A stretch of DNA of 64,000 nt from Anaeramoeba ignava (Eukaryota > Metamonada > Anaeramoebidae): positions 562,001 through 626,000 of the forward strand of contig JAPDFW010000054.1 in assembly GCA_028826165.1 (NCBI GenBank), read 5' to 3'. Positions 11,967 through 22,881 of this stretch are shown here, piece by piece. Under the pieces are notes generated by a model. That model was not told the origin of the DNA. It saw only the letters and a list, made by a program, of their open reading frames with translations, and did no database searches. The position numbers and the translations under genes were made by a program. Position 1 is the first letter of the stretch, and each line of letters starts with the position of its first letter.

Positions 11967-12117
11967 ATTTGTTTTCTTTTTTCTTTTTTCTTAAATTTCA
12001 ATAATAAAATATTATTTTTCCAAAACTAAATCTTTTTTTTCTTTTTATTTTGAAGAGATTCCAAATTGATTATTCAATCAAAATATTTTCAAAATATTTG
12101 GAAAATGAAAATTAAAA

Positions 12118-12436
12118 ATATTTTATAATTGAAAAAAAAGAAAAACAATATAAATTTCCAAAATCAATATTAATAATGAGAAGTGAATTATATCGAGGAA
12201 TGTTTTTATCTGTAACAAATGATAAATCGAATAAAGTTACAGATTATAGTGAATTAAGTAATAAATCATTTCAAATATTTGAATATTGGATTTATTCAAA
12301 TCAAATTAAAAAAGGAATTAAAATTACAAAAGAAATAATTGATGAAATTGAAATTGGAATTGATTATTTTCAATTAAATCAAACAAATCCAAATTTATTT
12401 GATTTATTAATTAACAAATTTAATAATCAAAATTAA
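12118..12436 (+). pseudogene. Truncated RCC1-BTB remnant (last BTB-like domain only)
   Basis: The frame IIEKKEKQYKFPKSILIM then RSELYRGMF and FDLLINKFNNQN-stop matches only the last ~100 residues of the cassette at 12972. Homology stops abruptly at about 12118; upstream sequence is unrelated AT-rich DNA. No promoter or start of its own is evident, so it is a 5'-truncated copy, probably left by unequal exchange in the array. It ends straight into the hexamer array. Confidence 0.8.
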
Positions 12437-12667
12437 AATAAAAATTAAAATTAAAATTAAAATTAAAATCAAAATTAAAATCAAAATCAAAATTAAAATT
12501 AAAATTAAAATTAAAATTAAAATTAAAATTAAAATTAAAATTAAAATTAAAATCAAAATCAAAATTAAAATCAAAATTAAAATCAAAATTAAAATTAAAA
12601 TTAAAATTAAAATTAAAATTATAATTGAAATTAAAATTAAAATTAAAATTAAAATTAAAATTAAAAT
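12437..12667. repeat. TTAAAA/TCAAAA hexamer array after the remnant's stop codon
   Basis: About 38 units of AAAATT, some AAAATC, start directly at the stop codon (CAAAATTAAAAT). The same array follows the next three cassettes. Beyond it, 12668-12940 holds T-rich promoter-like DNA and no gene. Confidence 0.85.
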
Positions 12668-12971
12668 TATTTTTCATTTTTTTCATTTTTTTTCTTTTTC
12701 AAAAATGAAAAGAAATCTGAAACAAATATCGAAAGAACAAAGGAAAAAACAAAAAAAATTTTTTTTATTTTTTGATTTAAATTATTTTTCCTTTTGAAAA
12801 TCCTCAACCGAATCAACAAATAAAATAATTTCTCTTGTTTTGTTTCATAACTTGATTTGAGAAAATGGAAATAGTACTGTTGATGATATTTTCCAAATAA
12901 ATTTTTTTTTATCACAAAAAAATAAAAACAAAACAAAACAAAAATTATTTTTCATTTTTTTCTTTTTAAAA

Positions 12972-14771
12972 ATGAATGAAATTTTATTTTTTGGTCAAAA
13001 TTTTTATCCAAACCTTTTCAAAAATGAACCAGATTCAATAACAAAACCAATTCAATTTAAATTTGAAAATGAAAATGAAAATGAAAATGAAAATGAAAAA
13101 CAAATTAAACAAATTTCAACAGGTTTTTTTTCAATAGTTTTCCTTTTTGAAAATGGAAAAGCAATAGAATATTTAAATGAAGAAGAATATTTAAAATATT
13201 CAAATCAAAATCTCGAAAAAATCCAAATTGAAGAAAATATTCAAAAAGTAACTGTTGGTTATTATAATGAAGCTATTTTAACAAAAGAAGGAAATGTATT
13301 TGCTAAAGGATACAATATTAATCCAAAAAACCCAAAAGAATTTATCAATATTTCATCATTAATTGAAGATACAAATGATAGAATAATTCAAGATATTGTT
13401 TCTGGATATGGCACAATTTATTTATTAACTTCAAATCAAAATGCTTATGGAATTGGTTCAAATCAATATGGCCAACTTGGTTTTGATTCTGAAACACTTA
13501 AAAAAACAGAAAAACCAATTTTAATGATGAAAAATATTTCTAAAATATTTTCAGGAAATTGTTCTGATCATGTTTTTCTTTTAAATTCAAATCAAGAATT
13601 ATTTGGATGCGGATCTAATTATGATGGTCAACTTGGATTAGGAAAATCAAGAAAACAAGAAAAAAAAATCCAAAAATTAACCAAAATCCAAAATATTCCA
13701 GAAGGTAAAATAATTGATATTAAATGTGCAAATTTTCATTCAATAATGTTGACTGAAAATGAAAATGAAAATGAAAATCCAAAAAGAAAATTTTATTCAT
13801 GTGGAAATTATCAATATAATGGACTTGGCAAAAATAAAAATACTTATGAATTTACTGAAATCAAATCATCTTTATTTGAAAAAGATGATAATATTCTTGA
13901 TTTTTCTTGTGGGCAAGAGCATACTTTGATTTTAACTTCTAATTCAAAATTAATCGGATTTGGAGATAATTTATATGGTGAATTAGGAACTGGAGATACA
14001 GTTGAACAATTAATTCCAATTCAAATTGAACTTCCTAAATTAAGATTTAATGAAAATATTTCTAATTATCATGTTTCTTGTGGTAATGCTCAATCATTCC
14101 TTTATTATTCTCCTCCTTCTTTTTCCAATCTTGAAGAAGATTTGATAAAACTATTTCAAAGAAAAGAATTTTGTAATATTTCATTTAAAACCAAAAATGA
14201 AGAAATAATTGAAGCTCATAAATTAATATTGAAATATAGATTAAATCAAAATCAAAATCAAATTTCAAAACTTCAAGAAATTATTTCAAATAAATCAATT
14301 AAAGAATCTAATCAAATATTTGAAATGATTTATTCAAATAATTCCAAAATAAATCTAAAATTATATTCTGAAATTAAAGAAATTATAAATTCCAATGAAA
14401 AAATTGAAGAAACAATGAAAAGAATTTATTTAAATGAAAATGAAAATGAAAAAGATTTTATAATTGAAAGAAAAGAAAAACAATATAAATTTCCAAAATT
14501 AATATTAATAATGAGAAGTGAATTATATCGAGGAATGTTTTTATCTGTAACAAATGATAAATCAAATAAAGTTACAGATTATAGTGAATTAAGTAATAAA
14601 TCATTTCAAATATTTGAATATTGGATTTATTCAAATCAAATTAAAGATGAAATTCAAATTACAAAAGAAATAATTAATGAAATTGAAATTGGAATTGATT
14701 ATTTTCAATTAAATCAAACAAATCCAAATTTATTTGATTTATTAATTAACAAATTTAATAATCAAAATTAA
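12972..14771 (+). CDS. Intact RCC1-BTB protein (reference copy of the cassette)
   Basis: 599 residues, the only uninterrupted full copy. Residues 1-385 form seven RCC1 blades; examples are VTVGYYNEAIL, GIGSNQYGQLG, GCGSNYDGQLG, CANFHSIML, SCGQEHTLIL and SCGNAQSFLYY. Blade 1 carries an E/N run from GAAAAT repeats. A degenerate first BTB follows (SNLEEDLIKLFQRKEF, AHKLILKYRL, FEMIYSN). A better second BTB follows (KDFIIERKEKQ, KFPKLILIMRSELYRGMF, FQIFEYWIYSNQI), ending FNNQN. RCC1 propellers recognise ligands and BTB domains often recruit cullin-3; a substrate adaptor is the reasonable guess. Start: ATGAATGAA after TTTTTCATTTTTTTC, as in all copies. The BTB part is nearly identical among copies, while short blade loops differ. 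Confidence 0.9.
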   Translation: MNEILFFGQNFYPNLFKNEPDSITKPIQFKFENENENENENEKQIKQISTGFFSIVFLFENGKAIEYLNEEEYLKYSNQNLEKIQIEENIQKVTVGYYNEAILTKEGNVFAKGYNINPKNPKEFINISSLIEDTNDRIIQDIVSGYGTIYLLTSNQNAYGIGSNQYGQLGFDSETLKKTEKPILMMKNISKIFSGNCSDHVFLLNSNQELFGCGSNYDGQLGLGKSRKQEKKIQKLTKIQNIPEGKIIDIKCANFHSIMLTENENENENPKRKFYSCGNYQYNGLGKNKNTYEFTEIKSSLFEKDDNILDFSCGQEHTLILTSNSKLIGFGDNLYGELGTGDTVEQLIPIQIELPKLRFNENISNYHVSCGNAQSFLYYSPPSFSNLEEDLIKLFQRKEFCNISFKTKNEEIIEAHKLILKYRLNQNQNQISKLQEIISNKSIKESNQIFEMIYSNNSKINLKLYSEIKEIINSNEKIEETMKRIYLNENENEKDFIIERKEKQYKFPKLILIMRSELYRGMFLSVTNDKSNKVTDYSELSNKSFQIFEYWIYSNQIKDEIQITKEIINEIEIGIDYFQLNQTNPNLFDLLINKFNNQN

Positions 14772-15050
14772 AATTAAAATTAAAATCAAAATCAAAATCA
14801 AAATTCAAATTAAAATCAAAATTAAAATTAAAATCAAAATTAAAATTAAAATTATAATTGAAATTAAAATCAAAATTAAAATTAAAATCAAAATCAAAAT
14901 TAAAATTAAAAAAATTAAAATTAAAATTAAAATTAAAATTAAAATTAAAATTTAAATTAAAATTAAAAATTAAAATTAAAATCAAAATTAAAATCAAAAT
15001 TTAAATTAAAAATTAAAATTAAAATTAAAATCAAAAATCATTTTTTTTCA
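14772..15050. repeat. TTAAAA hexamer array between cassettes
   Basis: AAAATT and AAAATC hexamers start at the stop codon of the intact cassette and run to just before the T-rich promoter element of the next. Occasional AAATTT variants break the phase. No gene is seen. Confidence 0.85.
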
Positions 15051-15067
15051 TTTTTTTCTTTTCAAAA

Positions 15068-16835
15068 ATGAATGAAATTATATTTTTTGGTACAAATCAA
15101 AACCAAAATCTGTTCAAAAATGAACCAAATGAAATAAAAAAACCAATTCAATTTAAATTTGAAAATGAAAATGAAAATGAAAATGAAAAACAAATTAAAC
15201 AAATTTCATCAGGAAATTTTTCAATAATTTTCCTTTTTGAAAATGGAAAAGCAATAGAATACTTACAAAATTCAAAACAAAAACCTGAAAAAATCCAAAT
15301 TGAAGAAAATATTCAAAAAGTAACTGTTGGTGATGATCATGAAGCTATTTTAACAATAGAAGGAAATGTATTTGCCAAAGGAAGAAATATTAATCCAAAT
15401 AATCCAAAAGAATTTATCAATATTTCATCATTAATTGAAGATACAAATGATAGAATAATTCGAAGATATTGTTTCTGGATACAGTGCAATTTATTTATTA
15501 ACTTCAAATCAAAATGCTTACGGAATTGGTTATAATCATTTTAGTCAACTTGGTTTTGATTCTAAAACACTTAAAAAAACAGAAAAACCAATTTTAATGA
15601 TGAAAAATGTTTCTAAAATATTTTCAGGAAATATTTCAAAACATTTTTTTCTTTTAAATTCAAATCAAGAATTATTTGGATGCGGAAATAACAATTACAG
15701 TCAACTTGGATTAGGAAAATCAAGAAAAGAAGAAAAGCAAATCCAAAAATTAACCAAAATCAAAAATATTCCAAAAGGCAAAATAATTGATGTTCAATGT
15801 AGATATTTTCATTCAATAATGTTGATTGAAAATGAAAATCCAAAAAGAAAACTTTATTCATGTGGATGGAATCGATATAATGGACTTGGCAAAAATGAAG
15901 ATGAAAATACTTATGGATTTACTGAAATCAAATCATCTTTATTTGAAAATGATGATATTATTGATTTTTCTTGTGGATATGAATATACTTTGATTTTAAC
16001 TTCCAAAAGAAAATTGTTTGGATTTGGATTAAATAATTATGGTGAATTAGGTGAAACTGAATATTGGGTACCAATTCCAATTCAAATTGAACTTCCTAAA
16101 TTAAGACTTAATGAAAATATTTCTAATTATCATGTTCTTTGTGGAGATCAAAAATCATTTCTTTATTATTCTCATCCTTCTTTTTCCAATCTTGAAGAAG
16201 ATTTGATAAAATTATTTAGAAGAAAAGAATTTTGTGATATTTCATTTAAAACCAAAAATGGAGAAATAATCAAAGCTCATAAATTAATATTGAAATATAG
16301 ATTAAATCAAAATCAAAATCAAAATCAAATTGAAAAACTTCAAGAAATTATTTCAAATAAATCAATTAAAGAATCAAATCAAATATTTGAAATGATTTAT
16401 TCAAACAGAATAATAAATCCAAAATTATATTTAGAAATTAAAGAAATTATAAATTCAAATGAAAAAATTGAAGAAACAATGAAAAGAATTTATTTAAATG
16501 AAAATGAAAATGAAAATGATTTTATAATTGAAAGAAAAGAAAAACAATATAAATTTCCAAAATTAATATTAATAATGAGAAGTGAATTATATCGAGGAAT
16601 GTTTTTATCTGTAACAGAAGATACTTCAAATAAAGTTACAGATTATAGTGAATTAAGTAATAAATCATTTCAATTATTTGAATATTGGATTTATTCAAAT
16701 CAAATTAAAGATGAAATTCAAATTACACAAGAAATTATTGATGAAATTAAAATTGGAATTGATTATTTTCAATTAAATCAAACAAATCCAAATTTATTTG
16801 ATTTATTAATTAACAAATTTAATAATCAAAATTAA
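15068..16835 (+). pseudogene. RCC1-BTB cassette with one extra base in blade 3
   Basis: ATG 15068 reads MNEIIFFGTNQNQ and continues through two blades. At 15462 an extra G (ATTCGAAGAT, sisters ATTCAAGAT) shifts the frame, and DRIIRRYCFW runs to a stop at 15535. The remainder (LMMKNVSKIF to FNNQN) is open to 16835 in the other frame. Removing one base would give 588 residues. Blade-loop triplets differ from the neighbours (VGDDHEA, CRYFHS, CGYEYT, CGDQKS), while the second BTB is nearly identical to the intact copy. The extra base is not in a homopolymer run. Probably a young pseudogene. Confidence 0.78.
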
Positions 16836-17045
16836 AATAAAAATTAAAATTAAAATTAAAATTAAAATTAAAATTAAAATTAAAATCAAAATCAAAATTA
16901 TAATTAAAATTAAAATTAAAATTAAAAATTAAAAATTAAAAATTAAAATTTAAATTAAAATTATGATTAAAATTAAAATTAAAATCAAAATCAAAATTAA
17001 AATTAAAATTCAAATTAAAATTAAAATCAAAATTAAAATCCAAAT
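16836..17045. repeat. TTAAAA hexamer array between cassettes
   Basis: Same composition and position as the arrays at 12437 and 14772: it begins at the stop codon and ends before the CATTTTTTTCATTTTTTTC element of the next copy. Confidence 0.85.
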
Positions 17046-17075
17046 CCATTTTTTTCATTTTTTTCTTTTTCTAAA

Positions 17076-18842
17076 ATGAATGAAATTATATTTTTTGGTT
17101 TAAATGAATATCCAAAACTTATAAAAAATGAACAAGATAAAATAACAAAACCAATTCAATTTAAATTTGAAAATGAAAATGAAAATGAAAAACAAATTAA
17201 ACAAATTACATCAAGTTATTTTGGAACAATTTTCCTTTTTAAAAATGGAGAAGCAATAGAATATTTAAATAATTCAAATGAAAATCCTGAAAAAATCCAA
17301 ATTGAAGAAAATATTCAAAAAGTAACTGTTGGTTATCAAAATGAAGCTATTTTAACAATAGAAGGAAATATATTTGCAAAAGGAAAAGATATTAATTCAA
17401 AAAACCCAAAAGAATTTATCAATATTTCATCATTAATTGAAGATACAAATGATAGAATAATTCAAGATATTGTTTCTGGATCTTATTCAATTTATTTATT
17501 AACTTCAAATAGAAATGCTTATGGAATTGGTGATAATTATTATGGTCAACTTGGCTTTGATTCTAAAACACTTAAAAAAACAGAAAAACCAATTTTAATA
17601 ATGAAAAATGTTTCTAAAATATTTTCAGGAAATTGTTCTGATCATGTTTTTCTTTTAAATTCAAATCAAGAATTATTTGGATGCGGAAATAACAATTACA
17701 GTCAACTTGGATTAGGAGAATCAAGAAAACAAGAAAAACAAATACAAAAATTAGCCAAAATCCAAAATATTCCAAAAGGCAAAATAATTGATATTAAATG
17801 TGCAAATTTTCATTCAATAATGTTGATTGAAAATGAAAATGAAAATGAAAATCCAAAAAGAAAACTTTATTCAACTGGAAATTATGATTATAATGGACTT
17901 GGCAAAAATAAAAATACTTATGAATTTACTGAAATCAAATCATCTTTATTTGAAAATGTTGATAATATTCTTGATTTTTCTGTTGGAAGTGCTCATAATT
18001 TGATTTTAACAACCCAATCAAAATTAATAGTGATTTGGGGATAATATAGATGGTCAATTAGGAACTGGAAATAGATCCTGGAGTCAATTAATTCCGATTC
18101 AAATTGAACTTCCTAAATTAATATTTAATGAAAATATTTCCAATTATCGTGTTTCTTGTGGATTTCGGAATTCATTTCTTTATTATTCTCCTCCTTCTTT
18201 TTCCAATCTTGAAGAAGATTTGATAAAATTATTTCAAAGAAAAGAATTTTGTAATATTTCATTTAAAACAGAAAATGGAGAAATAATCAAAGCTCATAAA
18301 TTAATATTGAAATATAGATTAAAAGATGAAAATGAAATTGAAAAACTTCAAGAAATTATTTCAAAAAAATCAATTAAAGAATCAAATCAAATATTTGAAA
18401 TGATTTATTCAAACAGAATAATAAATCCAAAATTATATTCTGAAATTAAAGAAATTATAAATTCAAATGAAAAAATTGAAGAAACAATGAAAAGAATTTA
18501 TTTAAATGAAAATGAAAATGAAAAAGATTTTATAATTGAAAGAAAAGAAAAACAATATAAATTTCCAAAATTAATATTAATAATGAGAAGTGAATTATAT
18601 CGAGGAATGTTTTTATCTGTAACAGAAGATAAATCAAATAAAGTTACAGATTATAGTGAATTAAGTAATAAATCATTTCAAATATTTGAATATTGGATTT
18701 ATTCAAATCAAATTAAAAATGAAATTCAAATTACAAAAGAAATAATTAATGAAATTCAAATTGGAATTGATTATTTTCAATTAAATCAAACAAACCAAAT
18801 TTACTTGATTTATTAATTAATAAATTTAATAATCAAAATTAA
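17076..18842 (+). pseudogene. RCC1-BTB cassette with two frameshifts
   Basis: ATG 17076 reads MNEIIFFGLNEYP. The frame is open through six blades and then breaks at 18027-18033 (AATAGTGATTTGGGG, sisters AATCGGATTTGGAG; one extra base), ending SKLIVIWG-stop. The BTB half is open from about 18060 to near its end. A missing T at about 18797 (AAACCAAA, sisters AAATCCAAA) makes it end NQTNQIYLIY instead of NPNLFDLLINKFNNQN; the ancestral stop is at 18840-18842. With both corrected it would be 588 residues. One blade-6 cysteine is lost (SVGSAHN). Two independent lesions make true pseudogenisation more likely here than elsewhere. Confidence 0.78.
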
Positions 18843-18900
18843 AATCAAAATTAAAATCAAAATCAAAATTTAAAAAATTTTTTTAATTTTTATTTTAATT

Positions 18901-21900
18901 TTAATTTAAATCAAGTATTGAATTTTCATTTAATTGATAATAATCTTTAATATCTTCTAATTCCTCTGTTATTTTTTGAGTAATTTCTTTTTCATTATCA
19001 AATTCATCATGATAAAGAAAATAAATTAATTGTTTGAATTGTTTCAAATGATTTTCCTGAATAATCATGAACTCTATTAGATGAGTCTTGAACATTTAAT
19101 TGAAACATTCCTTTAAATAATTCACTTCTTAAAATCAATATCAATTTATGAACTTTGATCTCTTTCTCTTCTTCACAAATGATTGTAAAATCTTTTGTTG
19201 ATTCTTGTTGATATAATTTTGATAAATCTTTTAAAATTCCTTTTCTTCCTTTTTTTGATTGAATCCAATTTAAATCAAATCCAATTTCTTTAAAAAATTC
19301 TTCAATTGTTTTGTTTTTTTCTTGAAATGATTCAAAAACCAATTTTTCTTCTGGGTTTGATATGTGAAAAAAGATGTTTAATCTTTTTGGGGGATTTTGT
19401 GTGTTTTTGTTTGATTCCTCATTTAAGATTTGCTGTATTTGAACAAAATCAGGAAATCCTGAATAAAGGAAATTAAGAACAATTTGAACATCTTCTTTGG
19501 ATCTCCGAGAGCAATTATTTATAAATTTTTGGATAGTTTCATTATTGTTATCAAATCTTGTTAAAATTATCAATCTATGAACCTTGAAAATTGTTGAATC
19601 GTTTGATTTAATTTGTAAATCTGAAAAATCATTTAAATTTAATAGTTTGCTCATATCTTCGTTAATTGAATAAATTCTGAGAGAATATTCGCACGAATTG
19701 TGTTTTAATTTGGTTTGTCTTCAGACTAAATATATTTGCATCATTCAATAATAGTATTTTAATTAACTTTTCTTTTTCTTTTTCGGTTATTATTGAAAGT
19801 GCTGTTTCTCCTCTCAAATTTTCTATATCAATTTCAGCACCTTTTTCAATCAAATAAGAAATCAATTGAACTGAACCACGAAACTGACAACTTAAATGTA
19901 AAGGTGTATCATTTCTTGTTGTTTTTTGGTTTATATCAACTCCTTTTTCAACCAAAAATTGAACAATTTTGAATACATTTCTTTTGCAAGCAAAATGCAA
20001 AACGTTTTCTTTTCTTTTTGTTTTTGAATCAATATTAGCTCCTTTTTTTATCAAATATTTAATAATCTCAAGTGAATGCCTTTGACAAGCTAAATGTAAA
20101 GGAGTTTCATCCTCTTCCGATTTTGCATTAATATAAGCTCCTTTTTTAACCAAAAATTTTATCACCTCAAGAGAATTGCCAAAATTGCAAGCCATATGTA
20201 GAGGTGTTAGATTTCGATCTGTTTTTGCATTGATATCAATTCCTTTTCCAATTAATAAATTTATAATTTCAACAGATGATATCCTTTTACAAGCAAAATG
20301 TAAAATAGTTTCATTCATATTTGTTTTTGCATTTATATTAGCACCTTTATCAATCAAATACTCAATAACTTGGATTGATGAATCTCTTCCCAAAGCCAAA
20401 TGCAAAGGGGTTTCTTTTCGTCTTGTCTGTGCATTAATATCAGCTCCATTTTCAATCAAAATTCGAATCATTTCAATTAAACCATTTCCACAAGCAAAAA
20501 ATAAAGGTGTTTCTTCTCTGTCTGTTTTTGCTTCAATATCAGCTCCTTTTTCAATTAACAATTCGACTATTCTCGCAGATGAATGATGTCTGCATGCAAT
20601 ATGTAAAGGTGTTTCATTCTGAATTGTTTTTGAGTTGATATCAATTCCTTTCTCAATCAATAATTTGATCGCTTTCTCTGAATTTCTAAAACAAGCCAAA
20701 TGCAAGGCTGTTTCTTCTCGATCTGCCTTTGCATGAATATCAGCACCTTTTTCAATCAAATACTTGATTATTTTCTCTGAATTTTTGAAAGAAGCCAAAT
20801 GTAAAACTGATTTTGTCTCAGTTTTTTTTGCATTTACATCCATTCCTTTTTCAACCAAATATTTGATCACTTCAAATGAATTCTCATTATAACAAGCAAT
20901 ATGTAAAGCTGTCTCATCTTCAGTATTTTTTGTGTGAATATCGATTCCTTTTTCAACCAGATACGTGATAATTTCAATTGATAGAATGTTTCTGCAAGCG
21001 ATATGCAAAGCTGTTTCATTTTCTATTGTTAATACGTTAATATCGATTCCTTTCTCAATTAAATATTTGATCACTTCAAGTGAATTATGTTGGCAAGCAA
21101 TATGCAAAGCTGTTTCATTTTTCGATGTTTTTGCGTTAATATTAATCCCTTTTTCAATTAAGTATTTAATAACATCAAAAAAATTTCTTTGGCAGGCTAG
21201 ATGCAAAGATGTATCTTGATATATTGTTAATGCATTAATATCAGCTCCTTTTTCAACCAAATATTTGATCACTTCAAATGAATTCTCATTATAGCAAGCA
21301 TTATATAAAGCTGTCTCATATAGATTGTTTTTTGTGTGAATGTCGATTCCTTCTTCGACTAGATACTTAACTACCTCAAGTTTTGGATTATGTTGGCAAA
21401 CAAAATGCAAAGCTGTTTCATTTTCTGTTGTTAATGCTTTAATATCGATTCCTTTTTCAACTAAATATTTGATAATTTCCAACGATAATTGATTTTGGCA
21501 AGCAAAATGTAAAGTTGATTCATTTTTTTTTGTTAATGCATTTATATCAGCACCTTTTTCAATCAAGTATTTTATACTCTCAAGAGAATTTGTTTGGCAG
21601 GCATCATGCAAAGCTGTTTCATTTCTTGATCCTCTTGAGTTAATATCAATTCCTTTTCTCAATTAAGTATTTAATAACTTCCAAGGTGTTGTGTTGACAA
21701 GCAATATGAAAAGCTGTTTGTTCCAACCATGTTTTTTCATGAATATCAATTCCTCTCTCAACCAAATATTCAATAACTTCAAAAGAATTATGTTGGCAAG
21801 CAAAATGCAAAGCGGTTTGATTTTTTGATGTTTTCGCATGAATATCAGCTCCTTTCTCAATCAAGTATTTAATTACTTCAAATGAGTTTTTTTGGCAAGC

Positions 21901-22719
21901 AAAATGCAAAGGTGAATGATTATCAATAGTTTTTGAATTAACATCAACTCCTTTTTCAACCAAATATTTAATCACTTCAAATGAATTTTCTTGGCAAGCT
22001 AAGTGTAAAGAAGTATATTTCCCATCAGTTTTTTCATTAATATCCATTCCTTTTTCAACTAAATATTTTATCACTTCAACAGAATTTTCTTTACAAGCTA
22101 GGTGTAAATGGGTATGATTTCCTTTCAATTTTGCATTAATATCAGCTCCTTTTTCAATCAAATATTTTATCACTTCAACAGAATTTTTTTTACAAGCAAA
22201 ATATAAAGGAGTTCCATGTCTTGATCCTTTTGAGTTAATATCAATTCCTTTTTCAACAAAGTATTTTATCACTTCAATAGAGTTATTTTGGCAAGCTAAA
22301 TGCAAAAGATTTCTATTTTGTATTGTTTTTTCATGGATATCAGCTCCTTTTTCAATCAAATACTTTATAATTTCAACAGAATTCTCTTTTTTTAAATAAA
22401 TAACTGCACTTTGAATAATCCTTTCTTTCTTTTTATCAATTGAATTCAAATCAACATCTTTTTCAATTAAAATTTTGATAATTTCAAATTCTGAATTATT
22501 AACTAAAGCAAATTGCAATGAATTTCTTGCTAAATCATCAACTGAATTTGGATTTGCATTTTTTTCAAGTAAAAGTTGAATCATTTCTTTTGATACTTTA
22601 TTTTCAATTGCAAAATTTAAAATTGGTTTTCCATTTTTTAATAAATAATTTTGAGGAATAATTTCAATTTTTTTTAACGATTCAATATCATTTTTTTGAA
22701 TAATTTCCCAAATATCCAT
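18901..22719 (-). CDS. Ankyrin-repeat protein with two C-terminal BTB-like domains (frame interrupted three times)
   Basis: ATG 22719 (MDIWEIIQKNDIESL). About 29 ankyrin repeats follow, very uniform in the style of IKYLIEKGADINAKT and ETALHIACQHN. Two BTB-like domains come next: MSKLLNLNDFSDLQIK with FKVHRLIILTRF, then KDFTIICEEEKEIKVHKLILILRSELFKGMF and LIYFLYHDEF. The tandem-BTB end matches the RCC1 cassettes upstream in layout and motif. Three shifts break the frame: an extra A in an AAAA run (21654-21657), one extra base somewhere in 19690-19730, and an extra C at about 19036 (SFETIQ versus TIKQLIYFLYH). Removing all three gives a continuous 1271-residue protein. The ankyrin part would bind targets and the BTB part probably recruits a ligase; both are inferred. 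It could also be two genes, but only 7 bp would separate them. Confidence 0.8.
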
Positions 22720-22881
22720 TTATAAAATAAATTTTTAAATTTTTTTTTTTGGAATGAAAGTTTTATTTTCTTTCTTTCTTTTTTTTTAAAACAGAAAAAA
22801 AAAAATGAAAAAAAAAAATTTAAATTTCTTTTTGTTTTTTCATAATCTTAACGCTTTTTAAATCTAAATTATGAATAAAAA
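22720..22881. promoter_or_regulatory. Upstream region of the ankyrin-BTB gene and 3' flank of YKT6
   Basis: Reading the minus strand, AAATTTTTTTTTTTCATTTTTTTTTTT precedes the ATG at 22719 by about 90 bp, the same T-rich CATTTTTT element as elsewhere. The YKT6 stop lies at 22882. No other gene is seen in these 162 bp. Confidence 0.35.

Noticed and set aside
18901-19654. Independent small BTB gene downstream of the ankyrin gene
   Set aside because: Its frame continues upstream of the ATG into the ankyrin gene's end (CEYSLRIYSINED), and only one base separates the frames; a single fused gene fits better, although two genes cannot be excluded.
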